A DNA stretch of 64,000 nucleotides from assembly GCA_024213275.1 (NCBI GenBank), contig JANAVG010000017.1, forward strand, positions 54,589-118,588, written 5' to 3'. A program made the position numbers and the translations under genes. How positions within the stretch are numbered: the first letter of the stretch is position 1; each line of letters starts with the position of its first letter. Positions 43,441-52,983 of this stretch are shown in pieces. The notes beneath the pieces are model-generated. The model searched no databases, had not been told where the DNA came from, and worked only from the letters and a program-made list of their open reading frames with translations. The DNA is from Rossellomorea sp. BNER. Lineage in GTDB: Bacteria > Bacillota > Bacilli > Bacillales > Bacillaceae_B.

Positions 43441-45705
43441 GTGTTGAAAAAAAGGACAAAAATAGGAGCGGTATTGGCTGCATTAAGCATTGGTTTTACA
43501 ACAAGCTTTACAAATGCTCAAGCTTTCTCAGAAGAATCAAATGAGGAAAACCTTAATAGAAAGCCAGAGATAGTTTTTCCTGTGATTAGTGACGTCCATA
43601 TTGATAATGGTTCAGATGCAGATGCGAAAAAATTCCAATCGGCATTGAATCAATTGAACAAAGTGGCGCCAGAACAAGATGCTTTTGTCGTTGTAGGGGA
43701 TTTAACGGATTACGGGTACAAATCTGAGTACGAGCGATTTTTCTCTATTTATGATGAATCGAAACAAGATGAAGCTGAATCCATGTTTACTATGGGGAAC
43801 CATGATTACTGGAATGGTCTATCTGTGAGTGCTGCCCAAGACCGTTTTCTTGAAGAGACGGGAATGGAATCCATTTATTCTCACAAAGAGGTTGGTGGCT
43901 ACCATTTTATTAGCCTCAGTCCAGAGAGTGGAACAACACATGGATTGTATTCAGTAGACCAAATTAAATGGTTAGGTAAACAATTAAAAGCTACGGAAAA
44001 AGATAACCCTGGTGAGCCGATCTTTGTTTTTCTTCATCAACATATAAAAGATACAGTTTATGGAAGTGACCTATGGGGAACCGAGGAAAACAAAGAGTTG
44101 TTATATGATACATTAAAAAAATATCCTCAAGTCATTACATTCTCTGGACATTCCCATTATCCATTGGAGGATCCAAGATCTATTCACCAAAAAGATTTTA
44201 CATCGATAGGTACTTCTTCTGTTAGCTATTTAGAATTAGAGCCGGGAAAACTTCAAGGTGCCCACCCTCCTAAAAACCGCAACATTAGCCAAGGGTTAGT
44301 TGTTGAAGTGTATAAAAATAAAGTAGTCGTCAAAAAACGAGATTTTCATAAAGATGACTGGGCAGGGGATCCATGGGTGATAAAGTATCCTGCTAAATCA
44401 AACAAGTTTAAGTATACCGAAGATCGAGATCATAAAAATCCAACTTTCCAAGAAAAGGATAGGGCAACCATTTTAGAAGACAAAACAACATTAAACAGTC
44501 AAACCGTAGAGTTTCCTCAAGCGAAAGATAATTTACTAGTACATTCTTATGAAATCAAAGCAAAGAATCTAGAAACGGGACAAGTCGATAAAAGCTTTAC
44601 TGCCTTTTCAGAGTTCTATTATGATCCGATGCCAAGAACACTTCGTTTTCCTATTAGTGGACTGAAACCAGGGAAAACCTATGAGGTTGAGGTGATAGCG
44701 AAAGATTCGTTTGGAAATTCAAGTAAGCGCACATTAAAAGCTAAAGGAACGACGAAAGCTTTGGAAGTGGTTTCTGCACAAGCAACCCCTTCCTTTTTAC
44801 AGAACGGCGATTCCACAGTACTGAATGTAGCTTTAAAAAATCACGGTAAAAAAGAAACAGAAGGAAAGGTTAAAATAGATGCTCCAGAGGGCTGGGTACT
44901 GGATAAAGAAGAAATTCCATACAATTTAGCTGGAGATGAAGAAACGACTCTTTCCGTTAATGCGACACCTTCGGAAGAATTGAATGGTGAATCATCTATT
45001 AATGTAACGGTATATGAAAACGAAAAATTGGTTGATACGAAATCCGTACAGGTTTTAGTGAATATGACTTTTGGTGAAAATTTCAATCGATTACAATCCC
45101 TATTAAAACCAGCAACAGATGAAAATATTCCAAGTTCCATCCTTGGTTATACTCATACAGCACCTAATGGATGGACGGTTACAAACAGTACCGATATGCC
45201 TGTAGGGACAACTGAATGGCAAGGATGGAGTTTCACAACGAAAGACTTTTGGAAAAGTGCAGATGGTCAGAATCGTGGAGACTTTGCCCTTGGAGAAGGC
45301 GTTATCGCTGTTGCAGACCCAGATGAATGGGATGACAAAAACTCACCAGCCTCAAAAGGATTTTTCGATAGTACCTTAACTTCACCTACTATTAACATTG
45401 AAGGCAGATCAGAAATGTTTGTTGGGTTTGCCTCACATTATAAGCAAGAAGGAATTCAAAAGGCAGAAGTGACGGCTACCTTTAATACGGGTGATGAGAA
45501 ACGAGTTCTACTCTATAGGAACGATAATTCTTCTGATAATGATGGAAAGCATATCCTTAATAAGTATGAAACACGTGCCATACAAGTACCTAAAGGAGCT
45601 ACTACAATGCAACTTCATTGGAGAATGTTCGATGCAAAGAATAACTGGTATTGGGCGATTGATGATATTAGGCTAGATGATCAGATGATTAAAGCTCCTA
45701 ACTAA
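43441..45705 (+). CDS. Secreted calcineurin-like metallophosphoesterase
   Basis: This 754-residue exported protein has a signal peptide (about residues 1-28, ending TNAQA). The metallophosphoesterase domain spans about 43-330, with Asp51/His53 (ISDVHID), Asp87 (GDLTD), Asn120-His121 (GNHDYW), His199 (FLHQH) and GHSH at 236-239, a complete dinuclear metal centre. Beyond that are an Fn3-like module (about 355-440), a NEW3-like Ig module (about 442-540) and a C-terminal galactose-binding/MAM-like beta domain. No wall anchor is seen. With a candidate PhoP box upstream it probably scavenges phosphate from external esters. GTG 43441 or TTG 43444 could be the start; both follow AAGGGGG. Confidence 0.88.
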   Translation: MLKKRTKIGAVLAALSIGFTTSFTNAQAFSEESNEENLNRKPEIVFPVISDVHIDNGSDADAKKFQSALNQLNKVAPEQDAFVVVGDLTDYGYKSEYERFFSIYDESKQDEAESMFTMGNHDYWNGLSVSAAQDRFLEETGMESIYSHKEVGGYHFISLSPESGTTHGLYSVDQIKWLGKQLKATEKDNPGEPIFVFLHQHIKDTVYGSDLWGTEENKELLYDTLKKYPQVITFSGHSHYPLEDPRSIHQKDFTSIGTSSVSYLELEPGKLQGAHPPKNRNISQGLVVEVYKNKVVVKKRDFHKDDWAGDPWVIKYPAKSNKFKYTEDRDHKNPTFQEKDRATILEDKTTLNSQTVEFPQAKDNLLVHSYEIKAKNLETGQVDKSFTAFSEFYYDPMPRTLRFPISGLKPGKTYEVEVIAKDSFGNSSKRTLKAKGTTKALEVVSAQATPSFLQNGDSTVLNVALKNHGKKETEGKVKIDAPEGWVLDKEEIPYNLAGDEETTLSVNATPSEELNGESSINVTVYENEKLVDTKSVQVLVNMTFGENFNRLQSLLKPATDENIPSSILGYTHTAPNGWTVTNSTDMPVGTTEWQGWSFTTKDFWKSADGQNRGDFALGEGVIAVADPDEWDDKNSPASKGFFDSTLTSPTINIEGRSEMFVGFASHYKQEGIQKAEVTATFNTGDEKRVLLYRNDNSSDNDGKHILNKYETRAIQVPKGATTMQLHWRMFDAKNNWYWAIDDIRLDDQMIKAPN

Positions 45706-45719
45706 TTGGTTGTGAAGCA

Positions 45720-45830
45720 GGCTGTCCCGATCATAAGTGTCAGGAAACACAATTTCTATAAATAGAGGATCCTAAAAACATCTTCTATTTAAATAATGTG
45801 TTTCCGGACTCTTTTTGGGCAGCCATTTTT
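45720..45830 (+). terminator. GGGCTGTCC-family hairpin after the phosphoesterase
   Basis: GGCTGTCCCGATCATAAGTG (45,720) and its partner ending TTTTTGGGCAGCC (45,824) pair along ~45 nt, with inner GGAAACACA / TGTGTTTCC, then ATTTTTA. Confidence 0.75.
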
Positions 45831-45869
45831 AGATAGGGAACAAATTAGAGGATGCGAGGAAACAAGGAT

Positions 45870-46634
45870 ATGAATCAACGACATCTATTAATATTAAAAG
45901 AATTAGAGATCCGTAACAAAGTGCTGGTTACCGAGATGGCGCAAAAATTAAACGTTACACCTGAAACAATTAGAAAAGATTTTAGTATTTTAGCCATGAA
46001 AGGTAGTTTAAAACGGTTTCATGGTGGAGCGGTTAGATCCAATGAATTTATAATGGAATCCAAATTTAAAAAGAAAATGACCACGTATTATTTGGAAAAA
46101 GAGAGAGTAGGGAAAAAAGCGGCATCTTATATTAAAGATGGTGATTGTGTTGCGATAGGAATGGGTACGACCACATTACATGTCGCTAGGTATATAAAGG
46201 CAAGAAATGTAACAGTGGTGACCAATTCATTGGCAGTAGCAAATCTATTGACGGAACTTTCCGATGTGAGGCGGTTTGAAGGAGAGGTAATTCAACTAGG
46301 AGGAGCTACAAATTCTCATCTTCAAACGGTGTCTGGTCCTTGGACAATTCATATGTTAAGTCAATGTCAATTTGATCTTTCTTTTGTATCGTGTGGAGGG
46401 ATTACAAAGGATGGAGTATATGATTTTCATAATGATGAGTCATCCGCTTCTTCGCTTATGATTCAAAATTCTAAGAATGCATTTCTCCTTTTTGATTCCT
46501 CTAAAATAGGGGTAAAAGCGAATGTGCCGATGAGTTCCATCTCTTCTTTTCAGTACATGATTTCAAACAGAACCATTCCAAGTGAGTTTTTATCGAATGA
46601 TCATTTCAAAAATATTCAATGGATAGAGGGATAG
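45870..46634 (+). CDS. DeoR-family transcriptional regulator
   Basis: This is a 254-residue regulator. The N-terminal DeoR winged helix (residues 3-58, NKVLVTEMAQKLNVTPETIR, then KRFHGGAV) is followed by the DeoRC sugar-phosphate-binding domain (about 70-230, with AIGMGTTTLHVAR and TNSLAVANLL). It likely represses a carbohydrate operon and is relieved by a phosphosugar. The start is ATG 45870 with GAGGA 9 nt upstream. A PHP-family gene follows after 5 bp. Confidence 0.85.
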   Translation: MNQRHLLILKELEIRNKVLVTEMAQKLNVTPETIRKDFSILAMKGSLKRFHGGAVRSNEFIMESKFKKKMTTYYLEKERVGKKAASYIKDGDCVAIGMGTTTLHVARYIKARNVTVVTNSLAVANLLTELSDVRRFEGEVIQLGGATNSHLQTVSGPWTIHMLSQCQFDLSFVSCGGITKDGVYDFHNDESSASSLMIQNSKNAFLLFDSSKIGVKANVPMSSISSFQYMISNRTIPSEFLSNDHFKNIQWIEG

Positions 46635-46639
46635 ATATT

Positions 46640-47671
46640 ATGCTGTGTGATTACCATGTACATTTAGAGGAAGGGCCTTATTCCATGAAATGGTTGGAAA
46701 GAACGTTAAGGTCTTATGAATCAACGAAAAAATCAAATCATCAAAAGAGTCACACGAAAGAGTGGATTAGGTACACAACGAATCTACTATCAGAAAGACT
46801 TATTAAAGGGGCTTATGATCAGGAATGGATCGACCTCTATCTACAAGAAGCTTTAAAAAAAGGAATAAAAGAAGTGGGCATAGTAGAGCACCTATATCGC
46901 TTCAAGGAGACTAGGAATTATTTTGAAGGAAACATGAAGATGGATGGATCTGATATTGGCCAGTTACAGACTAAATGGCTAAATCAGGTTATGACTGAAA
47001 ATATTGAAGAGTTTCTTGAAGCAATCGAGAAAGCAAAAAAGCGGTGGCACAACTATGGTGTTACGTTAAGAGTAGGAGTTGAAGCTGACTATTTTGAGGG
47101 AGCAGAGGAAGAATTACGTCAGCTATTAGACCCAATAGATTGTGATTTTATTAATGGCTCTATTCATTTTGTAGATGGATGGGGGTTTGATAATCCACAA
47201 ACTAAGGATCATTTTCAAGAGTATGTCCTAGTAGATTTATATGAAAAATTTTTCCGTTGTGTACAGAAGGGAATTGAAAGTGGACTATTTGATTATATGT
47301 CTCATCTTGATAATATAAAGGTGTTTAACCACATACCAAAAGTCGAGTTTTTACTTCCTTTTTATCATTCTATTGCAGAGTGTTTAATCAAACACAATGT
47401 AGCCACCGAAGTGAATTCAGGACTCTACTATCGTTTCCCAGTCAAAGAAAAATGTCCGGGTGGAGCGTTTTTATCTATTTTAGCTTCACATAGTGTATTG
47501 TTCACTGTATCCTCAGATGCCCACTTCCCAGAAGATTTAGGTGCATATGTTGATCAAAGTATTCGTGACCTCTCAAACTTAGGGGTGACCGAGATTGCAA
47601 CCTTTAATCAAAAGAAACGAATCATGAAACCTCTTCAGATATCCAATCCAGTCTTTAGTAAAGGTCGATGA
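46640..47671 (+). CDS. PHP-domain phosphatase, HisJ-like
   Basis: This 343-residue protein begins MLCDYHVHLEEGPYS, with the HxH metal motif (His6, His8). Other PHP metal positions are visible: EHLYRF, EADYFEG, SIHFVDGWGFD, SHLDNI and SSDAHFPEDLG. The closest well-known relative is HisJ-type histidinol-phosphatase, but it is longer (343 against ~268), and the DeoR partner and absence of his genes argue for another phosphoester, perhaps a sugar phosphate. ATG 46640 is 9 nt after AGAGGG. Confidence 0.78.
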   Translation: MLCDYHVHLEEGPYSMKWLERTLRSYESTKKSNHQKSHTKEWIRYTTNLLSERLIKGAYDQEWIDLYLQEALKKGIKEVGIVEHLYRFKETRNYFEGNMKMDGSDIGQLQTKWLNQVMTENIEEFLEAIEKAKKRWHNYGVTLRVGVEADYFEGAEEELRQLLDPIDCDFINGSIHFVDGWGFDNPQTKDHFQEYVLVDLYEKFFRCVQKGIESGLFDYMSHLDNIKVFNHIPKVEFLLPFYHSIAECLIKHNVATEVNSGLYYRFPVKEKCPGGAFLSILASHSVLFTVSSDAHFPEDLGAYVDQSIRDLSNLGVTEIATFNQKKRIMKPLQISNPVFSKGR

Positions 47672-47729
47672 TAGACAGGGAGTGTCCGTCAATAAGTCAT
47701 CAAGAAAGCCAAACGGCCAGTTCAAATAA

Positions 47730-47788
47730 GAAGAGGGACGGTCCTCGATCGCGTTAATACGTTAACGCATTCGAGAACCGTCCCTGGG
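47730..47788. terminator. GGGACGG-family hairpin between convergent genes
   Basis: GGGACGGTCCTCGATCGCGT (from 47,734) pairs with ACGCATTCGAGAACCGTCCC (ending 47,785). It lies between the PHP gene and the DAACS gene and probably acts in both directions. Confidence 0.75.
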
Positions 47789-47810
47789 TGCTTTAAAGTG
47801 ATAAAGGGAT

Positions 47811-49004
47811 CTAGCTTGCTTGTTGGGTTGGATTGTTTAGTTTTTTGTCTTTTTTCATTAGTTTGTCTGTCAAGGCTGTGATGGCTCCGTCTCCTGTTAC
47901 GTTACATGCTGTTCCGAAGCTGTCTTGTGCCAGGTATAATGCGATCATTAAGGAGATCATTGTTGGGTTAAATCCAAGCATGGTTTCAAGTAGTCCTAAA
48001 GCAGCCATAACTGCTCCACCCGGAACGCCTGGAGCGGCAATCATTGTTACACCTAACATAAGAATGAACGGAAGTAAGGTGCCTAATGTTGCTGTATCTC
48101 CTTGAATCAACATTACCGCCATTGCGCAGCATACGATCGTAATAGTACTTCCTGAAAGGTGGATCGTTGCTAGTAATGGAACGGAAAAGTCGGCAATTTT
48201 CTCTCGTACGCCCATTTTTTTAGTGCGTTCCAATGTAACTGGTATAGTAGATGCGGAAGACTGTGTTCCTAGTGCTGTGAAATAAGCAGGGAACATCATT
48301 TTTATCATATTAAATGGGTTTTGTTTTCTTACTGAACCCGCAATTGTATATTGAATAATGAGATATAAAATATGAAGTGCAATAATCATAATAAATACTT
48401 TGGCGAAAACGGACATAATGGCTCCAACTTGTCCACCATAAGTCATGTTCGCAAATATTCCGAAAATATGGAGTGGAAGTAAAGGTATAATGATCTTTTC
48501 TATGACCTTTTCAACAATGTCCCTAAATTCATTCATGATATTTAGAAGACGATCTCCTTTAAGAGAAGCCATACCTAAACCTAGTGTAAATGAGATTAAT
48601 AGGGCTGTCATAACACCCATAACCGGAGGCATGTCGACTGTAAAAAGTGCTTTTGCCAGTGCTTCTTCAGGATTTTCAAAGGCTTGAGACGTTTGGTTCG
48701 CTAAAATTGAAGGATATAATCCTTTGGCAGCAAAAAACGCAAGCAATCCCGCTAAAACGGTTGAGCTATAAGCAATAAACGTTGTTAATCCTAAAAGCTT
48801 TCCAGCTCCCTTACCCATTGTTCCAATTCCAGGAGCGATAAATCCAATAATGATTAATGGAATCGCAAATCCAAGGAAGTTTCCAAACAAACCGTTAAAT
48901 GTTGCAAAAACCTCTACTAACCAGGTTGGTGATATGGAACCGATTGCAATCCCCAATGCAATGGCTAAAAGGATTCTAGGTAGTAAACCGAGCTTTTTCA
49001 TCAT
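47811..49004 (-). CDS. Dicarboxylate/amino acid:cation symporter (DAACS family)
   Basis: This 397-residue sodium-coupled symporter has eight membrane segments and two re-entrant loops. Motifs: GTQSSASTIPVTLE (HP1-type serine-rich), HLSGSTITIVC and the DSFGTACNVTGDGA C-terminal ion/substrate site. It resembles glutamate/serine-threonine-type transporters. The 397-residue length is short but normal for compact bacterial members. ATG 49004 or 49001 follows AAGGGGG. A palindrome lies in its 5' region. Confidence 0.85.
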   Translation of the reverse strand: MMKKLGLLPRILLAIALGIAIGSISPTWLVEVFATFNGLFGNFLGFAIPLIIIGFIAPGIGTMGKGAGKLLGLTTFIAYSSTVLAGLLAFFAAKGLYPSILANQTSQAFENPEEALAKALFTVDMPPVMGVMTALLISFTLGLGMASLKGDRLLNIMNEFRDIVEKVIEKIIIPLLPLHIFGIFANMTYGGQVGAIMSVFAKVFIMIIALHILYLIIQYTIAGSVRKQNPFNMIKMMFPAYFTALGTQSSASTIPVTLERTKKMGVREKIADFSVPLLATIHLSGSTITIVCCAMAVMLIQGDTATLGTLLPFILMLGVTMIAAPGVPGGAVMAALGLLETMLGFNPTMISLMIALYLAQDSFGTACNVTGDGAITALTDKLMKKDKKLNNPTQQAS

Positions 49005-49020
49005 GATGTCCCCCTTGTAT

Positions 49021-49032
49021 AAACAGCTGTTT
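49021..49032. promoter_or_regulatory. Palindromic operator candidate ahead of the DAACS gene
   Basis: AAACAGCTGTTT is a perfect 12-bp palindrome 17 bp upstream of the start, just after a GTATACT -10-like box on the minus strand. The position suits repression; the regulator is unknown. Confidence 0.35.
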
Positions 49033-49297
49033 ACTTTACGTGGAGTATACCGAGGTTTTGTAATTTTGTTAATAGAATACTAATAAGGCGGAATAATAAA
49101 ATTATTATTAATATTTGATTATCACAGTGTTGTATCAGGACAACTCACAATTATCATAGATATATAGGAGTGGGCGAGTGTCTAATTAGTAATCTGAATG
49201 GTTCATTTAAAATTTTCCTTTTGAATCCTTCTTTTTCTTTTTTATGAAAGTGATAAAATAGAAACATCTTAATGTTTAACTGGAGGTCTATTTTTAT

Positions 49298-50377
49298 ATG
49301 AAAACAAAACTATGTTTATTATATGGCGGTAAATCTGCTGAACATAAAGTTTCTCTCCAAACAGCAAAAGCTGTTATTGGAGCACTTGATGCTGATAAAT
49401 TTGATGTCTACCCAATCTATATTTCCACGGAGGGTGAATGGATAAAAGGGCCGCAATTACAGGGTCCTGTAGAAGATGTTAAAGTATTGGAATACAAAGA
49501 AGGAGAAGCGATTGCCCCAAATGCGTTAAGTACAACATTGGCTACTGCAAACTCGTCAGGTAATGAATCCTATGATGTTATCTTTCCTTTACTTCATGGT
49601 CCGAACGGTGAAGATGGAACGGTTCAAGGGATGTTAGATTTATTAAACCTTCCTTACGTTGGAAATGGGGTTCTTTCTTCTGCGGCTGGAATGGATAAAG
49701 TGATTATGAAAAACTTATTCGCCCAAGCAGGTATCCCACAAGTAGATTATGTTTGGTTCACTCGCCGTACATGGGAGAAGGAAGAAGATCAGGCATATGA
49801 ACTAGTCGAGAAAGAAATTGGCTACCCTTGTTTTGTTAAGCCAGCAAACTTAGGCTCATCGGTTGGGATCAGCAAATGCTCAGATCGTGAAGAGTTAGCA
49901 GTAGCTTTTAAAGAGGCCTTCCAATTTGATCGGAAAATTATTATTGAACAGGGAGTAAAAGCACGTGAAATCGAGCTTGGTGTTCTTGGTAATGATGATC
50001 CGCAATGCTCAGTTGCAGGGGAGATTGTGCCAAAGAAAGACTTTTATGACTACAAAGCGAAATATGAAGATGGTGACACCGCTTTAATAATTCCTGCTGA
50101 AGTTTCGCAAAGTACTTATGAAAAAATGAAGGAAATTGCCATAGATTCATTTAAGGCACTAGACTGTGCAGGGCTTGTTCGAGCAGACTTCTTCCTTACA
50201 GAAGATGGTCAAATCTACATGAATGAAGTGAACACAATGCCTGGTTTTACGCCATTCAGTATGTTCCCTCTTCTGTGGAAGCACACAGGGATTGAGTACC
50301 CTCAACTAATCGAAAGACTTGTCACGTTAGCTCTCGAACGTCACGATGACAAACAAAACATCAAGCATACCATGTAA
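49298..50377 (+). CDS. ddl: D-alanine--D-alanine ligase
   Basis: This 359-residue ATP-grasp enzyme makes D-Ala-D-Ala for peptidoglycan. Key segments: [13 protein letters not shown] at the N-terminus, [30 protein letters not shown] (ATP loop) and [17 protein letters not shown] (Mg2+ and substrate). The longer VanA/DdlB-type B domain length is normal. The RBS TGGAGG is good. It forms a conserved pair with murF, here split by a 123-bp gap holding a repeat hairpin. Confidence 0.95.
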   Translation: MKTKLCLLYGGKSAEHKVSLQTAKAVIGALDADKFDVYPIYISTEGEWIKGPQLQGPVEDVKVLEYKEGEAIAPNALSTTLATANSSGNESYDVIFPLLHGPNGEDGTVQGMLDLLNLPYVGNGVLSSAAGMDKVIMKNLFAQAGIPQVDYVWFTRRTWEKEEDQAYELVEKEIGYPCFVKPANLGSSVGISKCSDREELAVAFKEAFQFDRKIIIEQGVKAREIELGVLGNDDPQCSVAGEIVPKKDFYDYKAKYEDGDTALIIPAEVSQSTYEKMKEIAIDSFKALDCAGLVRADFFLTEDGQIYMNEVNTMPGFTPFSMFPLLWKHTGIEYPQLIERLVTLALERHDDKQNIKHTM

Positions 50378-50423
50378 CAAAACAAAAAGCGTGATAACAC
50401 TCTTTAACACACTAAACCAATGA

Positions 50424-50476
50424 GGGACGGTTCTCGATCGCTTTAAAGCACTAATGCGATCAAGGACCGTCCCTAA
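50424..50476. repeat. GGGACGG-family hairpin between ddl and murF
   Basis: GGGACGGTTCTCGATCGC pairs with GCGATCAAGGACCGTCCC, with TTTAAAGCACTAAT as loop. There is no T-run, so transcription probably continues into murF, 24 bp away. Confidence 0.75.
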
Positions 50477-50500
50477 ATTCCTTGAAAGGAAGTAGGATGA

Positions 50501-51883
50501 ATGATTGAAAGAAGTATTGCCCAGTTGGCAGAGATGATAACGGTTGAAAATGACATTACAGAGATTCAGGATGTCCTATTTAAGAATGTTTGCATTGACT
50601 CTAGAAAGATCGAAGCAGGGAATTTATTTATTCCTTTTAAGGGTGAACATGTAGATGGTCATAAGTTTGTCCGAGGGGCAATCGAAAACGGTGCAGCTGC
50701 CTCGTTTTGGGAGGGTGACGTACCAAATCCCCCAACAGACCTTCCAATTATTATTGTGGAAGATTCACTAAAAGCCCTCCAACAATTAGCAACCTCATAC
50801 AGGAAACAGCTAGGACTAAAAGTGATCGGCATCACAGGAAGCAACGGTAAAACAACAACTAAAGACATGACGGCAAATCTACTGTCATTAAAATATCGTG
50901 TGCAAAAAACGGAAGGTAACTACAATAGCCATATCGGTCTGCCGCTCACGATTCTCGCGTTAGATCCAACTACTGAGGTAGCCGTCCTTGAAATGGGGAT
51001 GAGTGGGTTCGGTGAAATTGAAGAACTATCGAATATTGCTCTCCCTGATGCAGCGATCATCACGAATATTGGTGAATCCCACCTTCAAGATTTAGGCTCA
51101 AGAGAAGGGATTGCCCGTGCTAAACTAGAAATCACCAAAGGTCTTAAGAATAATGGTCTTCTGGTCTATTTTGGAGAAGAGCCACTTATTCAAACGCAGC
51201 TTGGTGATGACTTTTCATTTAGAACGAAAACGTTTGGAAAAACGGAACAGAACGATCTTTATCCAACAAAGATCTCGTCGACACCAAATGGAAGTGTATT
51301 TTATACAAACCAATCAAGAGAAATTGCTTTTTCCTTACCTGTCCTAGGACAGCATAATATCTTGAACGCACTTGCTGCTATGCTTATAGCAGAAGAATTT
51401 AACGTCGGTTATGATGAAATGCCGGAGGCTCTGCAAAAGTTAAAGCTAACAGCGATGAGAATGGAGCTAATAGAAGGAGAACATGGTGAGAAAATCATCA
51501 ATGATGCATACAACGCGAGCCCAACATCAGTAAGGGCGGCAATTGATCTTGTGTCATCTTTAGAAGGCTTCAACAAAAAAATACTAATTCTTGGAGATAT
51601 GCTAGAACTTGGAAAAGAGGAAGAGACTTTTCATTATGAAGTAGGAAAGGAAATCCCTCATCCAAGCATCGATTATGTTTTTACCTTTGGGAACTTAGCC
51701 TCCCACATCGCAAAGGGTGCTATAGAAAATTTAGGAACAGAGAGAGTCACATCTTTTGAAAATAAAGAAAAATTAGCAAAGCAAGTAAAATCGATTGTAG
51801 AAAGCAATGATTTAATCCTTGTAAAAGGATCAAGAGGGATGAAATTAGAGGAAGTTATTGAATTCTTAAAGAGTAGTTCATAA
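50501..51883 (+). CDS. murF: UDP-N-acetylmuramoyl-tripeptide--D-alanyl-D-alanine ligase
   Basis: This 460-residue Mur ligase adds the D-Ala-D-Ala made by Ddl to the muropeptide precursor. The ATP loop GITGSNGKTTT lies at residues 110-120, with EMGMSGFGEI, the central HNILNALAAM and NDAYNASPTSVRAA (Mur ligase C-terminal junction). The RBS AAGGAAGTAGGATGA is strong. The length is typical. Confidence 0.96.
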   Translation: MIERSIAQLAEMITVENDITEIQDVLFKNVCIDSRKIEAGNLFIPFKGEHVDGHKFVRGAIENGAAASFWEGDVPNPPTDLPIIIVEDSLKALQQLATSYRKQLGLKVIGITGSNGKTTTKDMTANLLSLKYRVQKTEGNYNSHIGLPLTILALDPTTEVAVLEMGMSGFGEIEELSNIALPDAAIITNIGESHLQDLGSREGIARAKLEITKGLKNNGLLVYFGEEPLIQTQLGDDFSFRTKTFGKTEQNDLYPTKISSTPNGSVFYTNQSREIAFSLPVLGQHNILNALAAMLIAEEFNVGYDEMPEALQKLKLTAMRMELIEGEHGEKIINDAYNASPTSVRAAIDLVSSLEGFNKKILILGDMLELGKEEETFHYEVGKEIPHPSIDYVFTFGNLASHIAKGAIENLGTERVTSFENKEKLAKQVKSIVESNDLILVKGSRGMKLEEVIEFLKSSS

Positions 51884-51917
51884 TAAGATAAGCCTGAATT
51901 TGACCCAAGTAAATTTT

Positions 51918-52033
51918 GGGCTGTCCCAATACCAAAGGGTCAGGAACTATAACTTCCAAATTTAGAAGGAATCTGCAAGAATCCTTCTAAATTTGGACAA
52001 TCATAGTGGTTCCAGACACCTTAAGGGACAGCC
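51918..52033. terminator. GGGCTGTCC-family hairpin after murF
   Basis: GGGCTGTCCC at 51,918 and GGGACAGCC ending at 52,033 bound two ~53-nt arms, with a perfect inner CCAAATTTAGAAGGA / TCCTTCTAAATTTGG. It lies between convergent genes, almost touching the HAD gene stop at 52,038. Confidence 0.85.
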
Positions 52034-52037
52034 TGAA

Positions 52038-52694
52038 TTATTCTTTTAATTCTTTTATCCATTCTTCTAAAGAGCGAATGACCCTATCCGCCTCACATAA
52101 ATTATCTTCGATTTCCTCATTCGTCAGCCATATTGTCTTAAGACCGACTTTCTTGGATGCCATGATATCATTCTCATAATGATCTCCAACATACACACAT
52201 TCCTCAGGCGTCAGGCTTAACATCTGTGTAGCCTTTTCAAACAATAAGGGATCTGGTTTCTTTATGCCTTCATATTCAGAAATTAATATCACATCAAAAA
52301 AGTCCCTGATTTTTAAAGAATCAATGGTCGCGTCTTGAAAGACCCCTCTTCCATTTGTAATCAGTCCTAGTTTAAGACCTTGATTCTTCAAGTAAGTCAA
52401 TAACTCCGACGCACCCTTCATTTCTTGAGAATGCTGTGCGTAATGATCAACATAATCTGCTAATAATTGCTCTGCTGTTACTTCAAGTGAAAACTCCTCA
52501 ACAAGCTTTTGATAGACAATATCCTTCCAAACATACCCACTTTTTTCATGAACTAAAAATCGTTCTTTAAAAACCTCAACATCTATACTAGGGTGTTTCT
52601 GAAATAACCAATCCGATTGATAATTTAAAAAATTCTGTACAGAAGCGTCGCGATCATGCAGGGTTCGGTCCAAATCAAATAAAATAGCTTTCAT
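52038..52694 (-). CDS. HAD-family hydrolase
   Basis: This 218-residue haloacid-dehalogenase-type phosphatase has motif I DLDRTLHDRD (the second Asp of DxD is replaced by Arg in DLDRT, as in many HAD subfamily IA members), motif II ITNGRG, motif III KKPDPLLF and motif IV VGDHYENDIMASK. It resembles putative hydrolases annotated YjjG/YsaA-like. ATG 52694 follows GGAGGG at 4-5 nt; the extra 15 codons upstream are before the RBS. The substrate is unknown. Confidence 0.85.
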   Translation of the reverse strand: MKAILFDLDRTLHDRDASVQNFLNYQSDWLFQKHPSIDVEVFKERFLVHEKSGYVWKDIVYQKLVEEFSLEVTAEQLLADYVDHYAQHSQEMKGASELLTYLKNQGLKLGLITNGRGVFQDATIDSLKIRDFFDVILISEYEGIKKPDPLLFEKATQMLSLTPEECVYVGDHYENDIMASKKVGLKTIWLTNEEIEDNLCEADRVIRSLEEWIKELKE

Positions 52695-52754
52695 CTTCCC
52701 TCCACCTTTCTGATTTAAATTGTTAAAAATCACTAACAAGGGTTTGAAGTCACG

Positions 52755-52982
52755 TTAAACAAGGAAATAAACGACCACACCAATAAAGGTCATAATAATC
52801 GGAGTAAAATGGATTAGGAGAATGGTGGAGGAGTGATCTGCAACATCTTCTATTGGATTTATAACAGGCGATGCTAGATAATCAATGAAGAAATCCATTT
52901 TTCGCTTTTTTAGCTGGAATTCAGGAATATTTACATGATCTTCTTCAACAAGTTTTTTAATTTTTTCATTTGGATGCTTCAT
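52755..52982 (-). CDS. Small single-pass membrane protein downstream of the ECF sigma gene
   Basis: This 75-residue protein begins MKHPNEKIKKLVEEDHVNIP. A cytoplasmic charged region of ~50 residues is followed by one C-terminal membrane helix (IHFTPIIMTFIGVVVYFLV). It starts 1 bp after the sigma stop, with AAGGAGG inside the sigma gene end. Position and topology suit an anti-sigma or membrane tether for the ECF factor, although no ZAS-type HxxxCxxC zinc motif is present. Confidence 0.7.
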   Translation of the reverse strand: MKHPNEKIKKLVEEDHVNIPEFQLKKRKMDFFIDYLASPVINPIEDVADHSSTILLIHFTPIIMTFIGVVVYFLV

Positions 52983-52983
52983 A

